From an uncultured Oscillospiraceae bacterium (GTDB lineage Bacteria > Bacillota > Clostridia > Oscillospirales > Oscillospiraceae): DNA of 13,286 nt. The DNA lies in contig CATZYY010000058.1 in NCBI GenBank assembly GCA_958426425.1, forward strand, positions 1 through 13,286, written 5' to 3'. The translations under genes and the position numbers were made by a program. Shown in pieces: positions 1-5,954 of this stretch; position 1 is the first letter of the stretch, and every line of letters starts with the position of its first letter. The notes beneath the pieces are model-generated. The model was not told where the DNA came from, made no database searches, and was given only the letters and a program-made list of their open reading frames with translations.

Positions 1-1505
1 TCACCTACGGCTGCATCGTCTACCAGGAGCAGGTCATCCAGATCTTCCAGCAGCTGGCGGGGTACTCTCTGGGACAGGCGGACATGGTGCGCCGGGCCAT
101 GAGCAAGAAGAAGGCCAAGGACATCGAGCGGGAGCGGGAGGCCTTCCTCCACGGGGACCCGGACCGGAACATCACCGGCTGCGTGGCCCGGGGCATCCCG
201 GAATCCACGGCCCAGGCCATCTACCAGGACATCTACGACTTTGCCAACTACGCCTTCAACAAGGCCCACGCCGTCTCCTACGCCGTGGTGGCCTACCAGA
301 CCGCCTGGTTCAAGTGCCACCACACCCGGGAGTACATGGCGGCGCTGTTGACCTCCGTGCTGGACAACTCCGATAAGGTGGCCGGCTATATCAACGAGTG
401 CAAGGAGTGCGGCATCGCCCTGCTGCCGCCGGACATCAACCGCTCCGCCGACCGCTTCACCGTGGAGGAGGGGGGCATCCGCTTCGGACTGGTGGCCATC
501 AAGAACATCGGCCGGGGCTTCATCCTCTCGGTGCTGGAGGAGCGTCGGCAGGGACCCTTCCGGTCCCTCCAGGACTTCTGCGAGCGCATGGGCAGCAGCG
601 ACATCAACAAGCGGGCGGTGGAAAGCCTGATCCGCGCCGGCGCCTTCGACTCCACCGGCGCCCGCCGGTCCCAGCTGATTCAGGTGTACGAGTCCGTCAT
701 GGACGCCGTGGCCGACAGCCTCCGGCAGAATCTGGAGGGGCAGCTGGATTTCTTCTCCATGGCCATGGAACACCAGGAATCAGCATCTGTAAAGGAAATT
801 CCCCTGCCGGATATTCCGGAATTTACCCCCCAGGAGCTGATGACCATGGAGAAGGCCGTGACGGGCTTGTACCTCTCCGGCCACCCCATGGATCAGTACC
901 GGCAGGAGGTGAAGGCCCTCCACGCGCCCACCATCGCCTCCGTGCTGGAGGACTTTGCTCAGGAGGGCGGCCCCACCCGCTTTGCCGACGACCAGCGGAT
1001 CACCCTCTGCGGCGTCATCACCTCCAGTAAGACCAAGACCACCAAAAATAACTCCCTCATGGCCTACGTGACCGTGGAGGACGACACCGCCTCCATGGAG
1101 CTGCTGTGTTTTGCCCGGGTGCTGGACACCTGCGGCGCTTATTTGAAGGAGAATCAGGCGGTGGTGGTCCGGGGCAGGCTTTCCGTCCGGGACGAGAAGG
1201 CCCCCCAGGTCATGTGCGACAGCGTGTACCCCCTGTCCACGGTGAAGGGCGGCACTCCGCCGCCTCCGGCGCCCAAGGGGGAGAAGATCCTGACAGGGCA
1301 GACCCTGTACCTGAAATTCCCCAGCCTGGACCATCCGGCGGTGCGGCACATGAAGCTGGTGTTCAACATGTTCCCCGGCACCACGCCGGTGCGGATGGTC
1401 ATGGCGGACACCCGGAAGGTCTACGCCGTCAGTGTATTGCTGCACAAGGCCCTGGTGGAGGAGGCCAAGGAGACCCTGGGCGCGGAAAACGTGGTCATTA
1501 AGTGA
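1..1505 (+). CDS. dnaE: DNA polymerase III subunit alpha, C-terminal part (5' end outside window)
   Basis: Replicative polymerase subunit (C-family). The reading frame is open from base 3, ahead of the first ATG at 84, and reads TYGCIVYQEQVIQIFQQLAG, a DnaE signature, so the gene is cut by the window edge and 84 is not its start. About 500 codons remain. In order they hold: the end of the catalytic core (RRAMSKKK, NKAHAVSYAVVAYQTAWFK); the GIALLPPDINRS stretch; a helix-hairpin-helix region (about 477-690, FGLVAIKNIGRG); a QLDFF motif at 741-755 in the place of the E. coli DnaE internal clamp-binding site QADMF; an OB-fold (about 999-1215, ITLCGVITS to QVMCDSVYP); and a short C-terminal domain. 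The polymerase aspartates lie upstream and cannot be checked. It ends in TGA, convergent with the minus-strand operon. The DnaE call is firm; which clostridial DnaE paralogue it is cannot be told from this part. Confidence 0.96.
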   Translation, partial: TYGCIVYQEQVIQIFQQLAGYSLGQADMVRRAMSKKKAKDIEREREAFLHGDPDRNITGCVARGIPESTAQAIYQDIYDFANYAFNKAHAVSYAVVAYQTAWFKCHHTREYMAALLTSVLDNSDKVAGYINECKECGIALLPPDINRSADRFTVEEGGIRFGLVAIKNIGRGFILSVLEERRQGPFRSLQDFCERMGSSDINKRAVESLIRAGAFDSTGARRSQLIQVYESVMDAVADSLRQNLEGQLDFFSMAMEHQESASVKEIPLPDIPEFTPQELMTMEKAVTGLYLSGHPMDQYRQEVKALHAPTIASVLEDFAQEGGPTRFADDQRITLCGVITSSKTKTTKNNSLMAYVTVEDDTASMELLCFARVLDTCGAYLKENQAVVVRGRLSVRDEKAPQVMCDSVYPLSTVKGGTPPPPAPKGEKILTGQTLYLKFPSLDHPAVRHMKLVFNMFPGTTPVRMVMADTRKVYAVSVLLHKALVEEAKETLGAENVVIK

Positions 1506-1549
1506 CTGTCTCCCCGCCGTAAGCGGACACAAGCCGAAAAAAAGACAAA

Positions 1550-1584
1550 AACAGCCCCCGCGTCCATGAGACGCGGGGGCTGTT
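1550..1584 (-). terminator. Intrinsic terminator of the DUF4364/small membrane protein operon
   Basis: A 15-bp perfect stem (1550-1564 with 1570-1584) encloses a five-base loop. On the minus strand it is followed by T-rich sequence (the plus strand just before it is rich in A, about 1537-1551), which gives a classic intrinsic terminator for the operon whose last stop is at 1590. On the plus strand the hairpin has no T-tract, so it would end dnaE transcripts less well, although it lies in the convergent gap and may still serve both. Confidence 0.88.
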
Positions 1585-1589
1585 GCCTG

Positions 1590-1856
1590 TTATCGGGAGG
1601 GCGTCAGCCGCAGGATCAGACCCGTCATTCCGGCGCCCAGGGTCAGGCACAGGGCCTGAAGGGCCATGAGGGCGGGACCCTCGCTGCCGGGAATGGGGTT
1701 GGTCCGGGTCCAGAGGACCAGAGCCACAGCCAATACCGCTGCGGCGGCGGTGAAAATCCAGGCCCGCGCCTTCCGGCGCAGCAGCCATCGCACCAGGATG
1801 CCCGCCAGCAGGGGGAAGGCCACGATGCAGCACCAGTTCCAGAGAATCTGCACCAT
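1590..1856 (-). CDS. Small membrane protein, second of a tandem paralogous pair (88 aa)
   Basis: I do not recognise a named family. The 88-residue product is very hydrophobic, with about three membrane segments: residues roughly 5-25, 32-50 and 62-84. A basic stretch, LLRRKARAW, sits between the first two. This stretch and the hydrophobic run after it (AWIFTAAAAVLAVALVLW) align with the upstream neighbour (AWVLTAVLAAVSAALLFL), so the two look like diverged tandem duplicates. The start ATG is one base after the stop of the upstream gene (TGA-G-ATG), and its ribosome-binding site (GGAAGGGGG) lies inside that gene's end, so translation is probably coupled. It is the last gene of a minus-strand operon and a strong terminator follows it. 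Function unknown. Confidence 0.75.
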   Translation of the reverse strand: MVQILWNWCCIVAFPLLAGILVRWLLRRKARAWIFTAAAAVLAVALVLWTRTNPIPGSEGPALMALQALCLTLGAGMTGLILRLTPSR

Positions 1857-1857
1857 C

Positions 1858-2103
1858 TCAGCGCCCCCTTCCGCACTGCCAAAGGCAGGCGCCGCAGATC
1901 AGGGAGCCCAGAGCGCCGGCGCCGGCAATGGCGCCCCAGATGGACCAGAGCTCCTGCCCCCGGGGCATCAGGAACAGCAGCGCGGCGGATACTGCGGCAA
2001 GCACCGCTGTCAAAACCCAGGCCTGGGCCTTTTTCCGAAGGTCATAGCGCAGCCAGGCACCGATCAGGCCGCAGACGGCGCAAAATACAATGGTGGGCAG
2101 CAT
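1858..2103 (-). CDS. Small membrane protein, first of a tandem paralogous pair (81 aa)
   Basis: Unrecognised 81-residue hydrophobic protein with three likely membrane segments: about residues 3-19, 27-46 and 52-74. A basic connector, LRYDLRKKAQAW, follows the first. The start at 2103 is supported by a GAAAGGAG site ten bases upstream on the minus strand. The gene begins 35 bases after the DUF4364 stop and ends one base before the next gene, which indicates a single operon. Its similarity to the 88-residue neighbour around the basic connector and second helix suggests that the two act together, perhaps as a heteromeric membrane complex. That is inference; nothing in the sequence shows a transported substrate or catalytic residues. 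Confidence 0.75.
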   Translation of the reverse strand: MLPTIVFCAVCGLIGAWLRYDLRKKAQAWVLTAVLAAVSAALLFLMPRGQELWSIWGAIAGAGALGSLICGACLWQCGRGR

Positions 2104-2138
2104 GGCAGAACACTCCTTTCCAATTGAGAGGGGTGCCC

Positions 2139-2681
2139 TTACGATCCCTCCTCCGGGTCCGAGGACATCAGCACCCGCATGATTTCACTGTACAGCCGCT
2201 CCGGGCTTTTTCGGAACCGCTCCGTCAGCAGCTTGGCCATGTCCTCCCGGGGGATGGCCAGCTTCAGCTCCATGACGCTGCCCATGTCGTCCTCCAGTTC
2301 CAGGGCGGCGGTGTAGGTGCCGTTGGGCCGCTGGGAAACCGCGGCCTTCACCTGACTTTTGCGCCGGAGCTTCCGATTGCAGGCGGCAAGGTTCTTGTCG
2401 CACCGCAGCCGCACGGAGTAAGGCAGGCTGGACTCGCAGATGCGGCTGTTGCGCAGGCCCTTTTCCGTAATGGCGTAGAACCCGTCCTCCGACAGTGTCA
2501 GGTGCTCCGTCTTCACCAGGTCCGCAAGGCACTCGGAGAAGTCGAAGTAGTCGATAGCATCGTCGCACAGCGTCAGGTCCAGCACCGTGTCAAAGGGAAT
2601 GGGCTCGATGACCCGGGCCGTGATGTAGAGAATGAGAAACTTGATATCCAGCTTATCCCGGATAAATCCCCGTCCCGCCAT
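2139..2681 (-). CDS. DUF4364 family protein (180 aa)
   Basis: Recognised as DUF4364, a family of Clostridia thought to have a winged-helix-like N-terminal half. The family's conserved stretch is present: KLDIKFLILYI (residues 10-20), PIPFDTVLDLTLCDDAIDYFDFSECL (28-52), then LVKTEHL and FYAITEKG (to about residue 75). The latter resembles the wing of PadR/MarR-type DNA-binding folds. The C-terminal half (about 88-175) is a mixed strand/helix region without a motif I can name. An AAAGGAGG site lies just upstream of the ATG at 2681. It is the first gene of a minus-strand operon with two small membrane proteins, behind a near-perfect sigma-A promoter overlapped by two dyads. A role as transcription factor, possibly autoregulatory, is inference. 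The family call is confident. Confidence 0.88.
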   Translation of the reverse strand: MAGRGFIRDKLDIKFLILYITARVIEPIPFDTVLDLTLCDDAIDYFDFSECLADLVKTEHLTLSEDGFYAITEKGLRNSRICESSLPYSVRLRCDKNLAACNRKLRRKSQVKAAVSQRPNGTYTAALELEDDMGSVMELKLAIPREDMAKLLTERFRKSPERLYSEIMRVLMSSDPEEGS

Positions 2682-2846
2682 GGCGGCGCCTCCTTTCCCA
2701 CTGGATGTTCATACAAGGGCATTATACCCCAAAATGCCGCCGCCGTACAGAGTGAAAATTCCCGGCACCGCATTTTGTCCTGACGGAGGAGGGGCACGGC
2801 GCATCATGAGGTTCCCAACACGGGAAGAGGAGGACCTTTCAGAACC

Positions 2847-2893
2847 GTATTATAGCAATAATACACTCTTTAACTGTATTATAGCAGTGATAC
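2847..2893. repeat. Two copies of an 18-bp dyad, probable repressor operators
   Basis: GTATTATAGCAATAATAC (2847-2864) and GTATTATAGCAGTGATAC (2876-2893) are near-identical. Each is an imperfect palindrome with GTAT...ATAC ends, and their centres are 29 bases apart. The second copy covers the -10 and most of the spacer of the minus-strand promoter; the first lies just after the expected start point. This is the typical geometry of repressor operators (GntR/YtrA-, PadR- or MarR-type factors bind dyads like this). Which protein binds them is not shown; DUF4364 itself is one candidate. Part of the resemblance comes from the -10 box in copy two, but copy one has no promoter role that would explain it. 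Confidence 0.65.
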
Positions 2894-2906
2894 GGTTTCC
2901 CGTCAA
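2878..2906 (-). promoter_or_regulatory. Sigma-A promoter of the DUF4364 operon
   Basis: Read on the minus strand: -35 TTGACG (2901-2906), a 17-base spacer, then extended -10 TGC-TATAAT (box at 2878-2883). Transcription should start near 2871, giving a leader of about 190 bases before the DUF4364 start at 2681. It is the strongest promoter-like sequence in this 400-base gap and points only toward the minus-strand operon. Confidence 0.85.
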
Positions 2907-2979
2907 CCGGCAGTTTGCAGGGAAAGAGCGCCATGCCTCCGCTCTGTGAGCCTATGGAGCCGGAAGGGAAAAGAGCGGC

Positions 2980-3005
2980 CGCCTCTTCGGAGGCGTTCCA
3001 TTTTT
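2980..3005 (+). terminator. UUCG hairpin with T-rich tail upstream of the cysteine-rich gene
   Basis: CGCCTC-TTCG-GAGGCG (2980-2995) is a 6-bp stem capped by a UUCG tetraloop, followed by TTCCATTTTT. It looks like a short intrinsic terminator on the plus strand. No plus-strand gene lies directly before it, so it may stop stray transcription from entering the gene at 3085, or it may be an attenuator if that gene's promoter lies further upstream. The stem is short and its T-tract interrupted. Confidence 0.45.
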
Positions 3006-3033
3006 GCACCCATCAGCGGGCGGCGCATACACT
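3004..3033 (+). promoter_or_regulatory. Candidate promoter of the cysteine-rich gene (sigma-K-like or weak sigma-A)
   Basis: CATACACT at 3026-3033 fits the -10 of mother-cell sporulation promoters. An AC at 3008-3009, 16 bases upstream, fits the short -35 of the sigma-K type. The same stretch can be read as a poor sigma-A promoter (TTGCAC, 16 bases, CATACA). The match is short and could be chance, but no better promoter is visible between the 2980-2995 hairpin and the ribosome-binding site at 3072. Confidence 0.3.
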
Positions 3034-3061
3034 GGATTGAAAGACCCAGGTCTTTCTCCAG
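3032..3061 (+). other. 5' leader hairpin before the cysteine-rich gene
   Basis: GAAAGACC (3039-3046) and GGTCTTTC (3049-3056) form a perfect dyad around CA. CTGGA (3032-3036) and TCCAG (3057-3061) extend it to 13 bp with a two-base bulge. It ends about ten bases before the AGGAGG site. It could be an mRNA-stabilising 5' hairpin, a protein-binding dyad, or both. It is not a terminator, as no T-tract follows. Confidence 0.6.
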
Positions 3062-3084
3062 CTACTTATTTAGGAGGTATTGCA

Positions 3085-3921
3085 ATGCCCGAGAAAGTTA
3101 TGCCCGGTCCCGTGGGGGAACCCTGCGGCATCCGTGAGGCGGTTTGCATCCATACCAGGAAGATCTTCGACTCCTGCCGTGATAAAGACTGCATCGAAGA
3201 CCTGCGCTTCTACCCGAAGCTGTCCTGCGTGGAAACACTGAACCGCGCCCAGTCCGTGAAGGCCGGCAGCGCCAAGCTGCTGTATGTCTACGTGGACACC
3301 GAGCCCGTCAGCTTCAACCGAGGCTTTTACACCGTGGATATGCGGTTTTTCTACCAGGTGAGCCTCCAGGCCTACCTGAGCTGCTCCTGCCCGGTCACTG
3401 TGGAGGGCCTGTGCGTCTTTGACAAGCGGGCCATCCTGTTCGGCAGCGAGGGCAGCGCCAAGATCTTCTCCTCCCAGATGCGGGCCGGGGGCTGCGACGT
3501 GCAGCTGACCCGGGAGGCCAACGCCCCCATCGCCGTGGTGGAGGCTGTGGACCCCATCGTTCTGGACGCCCGGATCGTGGACTGCTGCGGCCGCCGGGAG
3601 TGCGACTGCGATCTGTGCGAGGTGCCCGGCTTCATCAACGAGTGCTTCGGCGGGGAGCTGTCCAGCGGCGACGAGGTCCGCCGGGTCTATGTGACCCTGG
3701 GACAGTTCTCCATTGTTCGCCTGGAGCGGGACACCCAGCTGCTGGTGCCGGTGTACGACTACTGCATGCCCGACAAGGAGTGCGCCTGCGGCGACGGCTG
3801 CGACGATCCCTGCGCCCTGTTCCGCACCATCAACTTCCCCGTGGGCGAGTTCTTCCCGCCCAACACCGTCAAGGCGCCGGAGTGCTACGAGGAAGCCAAG
3901 AACTGCTGCTGCCACAAATAA
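3085..3921 (+). CDS. Cysteine-rich protein of unknown function (278 aa), possible spore-surface component
   Basis: The start is ATG 3085, because TAGGAGGTATTGCA stands directly before it; the longer open frame from 3004 has no such site. The 278-residue product has no signal peptide or membrane segment and 24 cysteines (8.6%). They cluster at the N-terminus (CIHTRKIFDSCRDKDC), in the middle (DCCGRRECDCDLC), and near the end (CMPDKECACGDGCDDPC, and a CCCHK tail). Between them lie beta-rich stretches such as KLLYVYVDTEPVSFNRGFYTVDMRFFY and VRRVYVTLGQFSIVRLE. I recall similar cysteine-rich proteins as conserved, usually unnamed, in spore-forming Clostridia. A spore-coat-like role is inference from the cysteine content and a possible sporulation promoter. 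Single gene, with a hairpin upstream and a strong terminator downstream. Metal binding is an alternative. Confidence 0.85.
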   Translation: MPEKVMPGPVGEPCGIREAVCIHTRKIFDSCRDKDCIEDLRFYPKLSCVETLNRAQSVKAGSAKLLYVYVDTEPVSFNRGFYTVDMRFFYQVSLQAYLSCSCPVTVEGLCVFDKRAILFGSEGSAKIFSSQMRAGGCDVQLTREANAPIAVVEAVDPIVLDARIVDCCGRRECDCDLCEVPGFINECFGGELSSGDEVRRVYVTLGQFSIVRLERDTQLLVPVYDYCMPDKECACGDGCDDPCALFRTINFPVGEFFPPNTVKAPECYEEAKNCCCHK

Positions 3922-3985
3922 GCGCCGGTTCCCGCGGAATCTCACTAGGTTCCGCAGTGACAGGGACCGCCCGTCCTCAGAAAAG

Positions 3986-4025
3986 CGCCCGGGAGGAGCT
4001 TCGGCTCCTCCCGGGCGTCTTTTTT
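3986..4025 (+). terminator. Bidirectional intrinsic terminator
   Basis: A 14-bp perfect stem (3986-3999 with 4004-4017) with a C(UUCG)G tetraloop is followed by TCTTTTTT on the plus strand, so it ends the cysteine-rich gene. On the minus strand the stem is followed by CTTTTCTG, so it probably also ends the convergent threonine aldolase transcript (stop at 4074). Confidence 0.92.
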
Positions 4026-4073
4026 AGAGACAAAAGCCGCCGGAAAACCGGTGGCTTTGCTGTGCGGGCCATG

Positions 4074-5111
4074 TCAGTTTCCCGCCGTTTTTAAGATCTG
4101 CTTCAGGTCACGCAGCAATTCCTCCACCGCCGACTCCGGGGTGGCCCAGCTGGTGACGAACCGGACGCAGGTGTGGGCCTCATCCACCGGATGGTCCGTC
4201 TCAAACTGGTATCCCTTGGCCTCCAGAGCGGCGATGACGCCGTTGGGCAGCACGGGGAACTGCTGGTTGGAGGGGGAGGGCACCGGGAAGGGGATCTCCA
4301 GGGCCGCCATGCCGTCCCGGAGCCGGAGGGCAAGGACGTTGGCGTGGCGGGCGAGATCGAAGTAGAGGCCGTCCTTCAGCAGAGTCTCAAACTGGATGCC
4401 CAGCAGCCGTCCCTTGGCAAGGACGCCGCCCCGCTGCTTCATGTACCAGCGGAAGTGCCGGTGGGGCTTGGCCAGGATCAGGGCTTCGCCGAACAGGGCA
4501 CCGTTCTTGGTTCCGCCGATGGTGAAGGCGTCGGTCAGGGCGGCAAGGTCCGAAAGCGTCAGGTCATTGCCCTCCGCCGTCAGGGCTGAGCCGAGCCTTG
4601 CCCCGTCCAGATAGAGAAAGAGGCCGTGGTCGTCGCAGCAGCGGCGCAGTGCCGTCAGCTCCGCCTTGGTGTAGACGGTGCCGATCTCCGTGGTGTCGGA
4701 GATGTAGACCAGCCGGGGGGAGACCATGTGCTCGGTGCTGTGGGCCCGGAGCACGGACTCCACCAGTTCCGGCGTCAGCTTGCCGTCGGGGGAGCAGGCC
4801 GTGCAGACCTTGTGGCCGGCGGCCTCGATGGCGCCGGTTTCGTGGACGTTGATGTGGCCGGTGTGGGCGGCAATGGCCGCCTCATAGGGCCGCAGGTGGG
4901 CGGCGATGGTGATGAGGTTTACCTGGGTGCCGCCCACCAGGAAGTGGACGTCCGCCTCCGGGGCATTGCAAAGACGCCGGATGGTGATGGCGGCCTCCTC
5001 ACAGAAGGGGTCCAGGCCGTAGCCAACGGTCTGGGTCAGGTTGGTCTCGGTCAGGGCCTCCAGCACCTTGGGGTGGGCGCCCTCACTGTAATCGTTGCGA
5101 AAGCTGTACAT
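4074..5111 (-). CDS. ltaE: Low-specificity L-threonine aldolase (PLP-dependent)
   Basis: Fold-type I PLP enzyme of the threonine aldolase/beta-eliminating lyase family (COG2008), expected to cleave L-threonine or L-allo-threonine to glycine and acetaldehyde in the cytoplasm. The 345 residues match the family's usual length. Visible landmarks: the N-terminal FRNDYSEGAHPKVLEAL; GGTQVN (residues 60-65), for phosphate binding; the histidines of AAHTGHINVHETGA (81-94); YLDGAR with Asp169 to hold the pyridine nitrogen; and TIGGTKNGA with Lys202 as the Schiff-base lysine. The start at 5111 has a GAGGAA site on the minus strand. It is monocistronic, convergent with the cysteine-rich gene and divergent from the DUF4358 lipoprotein. 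The exact substrate (L-Thr, L-allo-Thr or another beta-hydroxy amino acid) cannot be read from the sequence, so the symbol is a family-level assignment. Confidence 0.92.
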   Translation of the reverse strand: MYSFRNDYSEGAHPKVLEALTETNLTQTVGYGLDPFCEEAAITIRRLCNAPEADVHFLVGGTQVNLITIAAHLRPYEAAIAAHTGHINVHETGAIEAAGHKVCTACSPDGKLTPELVESVLRAHSTEHMVSPRLVYISDTTEIGTVYTKAELTALRRCCDDHGLFLYLDGARLGSALTAEGNDLTLSDLAALTDAFTIGGTKNGALFGEALILAKPHRHFRWYMKQRGGVLAKGRLLGIQFETLLKDGLYFDLARHANVLALRLRDGMAALEIPFPVPSPSNQQFPVLPNGVIAALEAKGYQFETDHPVDEAHTCVRFVTSWATPESAVEELLRDLKQILKTAGN

Positions 5112-5223
5112 GGTTGTCGTTCCTCACTCTCCGGGGCAGGGGCCCCGCGTGTATGGGCGGCCCGTGTGGCCGTCTGTTCTATGGTACCTCTCAAAAAGCA
5201 CAAACGCAAGGCCGGGGGCGGGA

Positions 5224-5229
5224 TATAAT
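5224..5229 (+). promoter_or_regulatory. Possible -10 box for the DUF4358-MBOAT-DHHW operon
   Basis: A perfect TATAAT stands in the divergent gap (5112-5347), with no good -35 at the expected distance. The transcript would carry a leader of about 110 bases. That leader ends in a small hairpin, GCGCC-TTCC-GGCGC (5319-5332), placed two bases before the AAAGGAG ribosome-binding site of the lipoprotein gene. Confidence 0.35.
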
Positions 5230-5347
5230 TCGTTAAAAGAAAAATTTTTGGAAATACTGTGGGCAGATGGGGAACCTTTTTCCCGTTCCCCCCGTCTGCA
5301 TACCCGAAAACACAACAAGCGCCTTCCGGCGCGAAAGGAGAACAACC

Positions 5348-5875
5348 ATGAAAAAAAGACTGACTTTGATCCTGCTGGCCCTGACCGTGATGGCGGGCCT
5401 TCTCTCCGCCTGCGGCGGCAATGACGGCAATGATACAAGCGCCGAGAGCACCGACGTGGACCTGGAAGAGCTTTACAACAGCTGGTGCGAGGCGTACAAT
5501 TGGACGGAAGACGCCCAGAACAGCGGCGAGAATACTTTGCTGCTGACAAATCTGGAGGGCGACATGCTGGAGGGCTACTATCCCGGCCTGGAGGCGCTTG
5601 CCGCCAAGCAGCTGGTGGCCAAGGCGCCTATGATGAGCGCCGTGGTCAATGAGATTGTACTGGTCCAGTGCGAGAACGAGGAGGATGCCGCCTCCGCCGC
5701 CGCCATCCTTCAGGACCGTGCCGACGCCCAGGCCGAGGGCGGTGCCTTCTACCCCGAATCCATGGAGGCCTGGAGCAACGCCGCGGTGATTCAGCAGGGA
5801 ACCTATGTGGCCCTGATCGCCTCCAGCGAGTACCAGGATGCCCTGGAGACCTCTTTCAACGAGCAGTTCGCCTGA
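5348..5875 (+). CDS. DUF4358 domain lipoprotein (175 aa)
   Basis: The start is ATG 5348, with GAAAGGAG before it. The product then opens with a lipoprotein signal peptide, MKKRLTLILLALTVMAGLLSAC, with lipobox LSAC and Cys22 as the lipidation site. A short polar linker (GGNDGNDTSAESTD) follows. The rest matches DUF4358: the YPGLEALAAKQLVAKAPMM stretch, NEIVLVQCENEEDAASAAAILQDRADAQ, and the ending VIQQGTYVALIASSEYQDALETSF. The protein should sit on the outer face of the membrane. DUF4358 genes are familiar to me beside MBOAT and DHHW genes in Clostridia, and here it leads exactly that trio, which suggests an accessory role in glycan acylation. The biochemical role is unknown. Confidence 0.88.
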   Translation: MKKRLTLILLALTVMAGLLSACGGNDGNDTSAESTDVDLEELYNSWCEAYNWTEDAQNSGENTLLLTNLEGDMLEGYYPGLEALAAKQLVAKAPMMSAVVNEIVLVQCENEEDAASAAAILQDRADAQAEGGAFYPESMEAWSNAAVIQQGTYVALIASSEYQDALETSFNEQFA

Positions 5876-5893
5876 TTCCAACAAAAGATCACT

Positions 5894-5940
5894 CCGCCCG
5901 GGGCCGCGGCATCCTGTGCCGCGGCCCTGCTGACGGGCGG
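5894..5940 (+). other. Two-part stem-loop abutting the MBOAT ribosome-binding site
   Basis: The inner stem is GGGCCGCGGCA (5901-5911) with TGCCGCGGCCC (5917-5927) around a five-base loop. The outer stem is CCGCCCG (5894-5900) with CGGGCGG (5934-5940), and a six-base bulge sits on the 3' side. That makes 18 bp of perfect pairing in a 79-base gap. No T-tract follows; the structure ends at the base before GAAGGAG (5941-5947). It is therefore more likely a translation or mRNA-processing element than a terminator, though partial termination is possible. Confidence 0.7.
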
Positions 5941-5954
5941 GAAGGAGAGCCGGA

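Noticed and set aside
1566..2783. 405-codon plus-strand open frame opposite the small membrane genes and DUF4364
   Set aside because: It runs through the terminator hairpin and over three minus-strand genes with good start sites; the protein is Arg/Gly/Pro/Gln-rich and resembles nothing.
2573..2797. Possible short leader peptide on the minus strand upstream of DUF4364
   Set aside because: The frame overlaps the start of DUF4364 in another phase, has no ribosome-binding site at its ATG, and shows no run of regulatory codons.
2847..2893. The GTATTATAGCA repeats as a short CRISPR-like or tandem-repeat array
   Set aside because: There are only two copies, each palindromic, and they coincide with a promoter, which fits operators better.
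3004..3084. 27-codon N-terminal extension of the cysteine-rich gene
   Set aside because: It has no ribosome-binding site and spans the leader hairpin; AGGAGG stands seven bases before ATG 3085.
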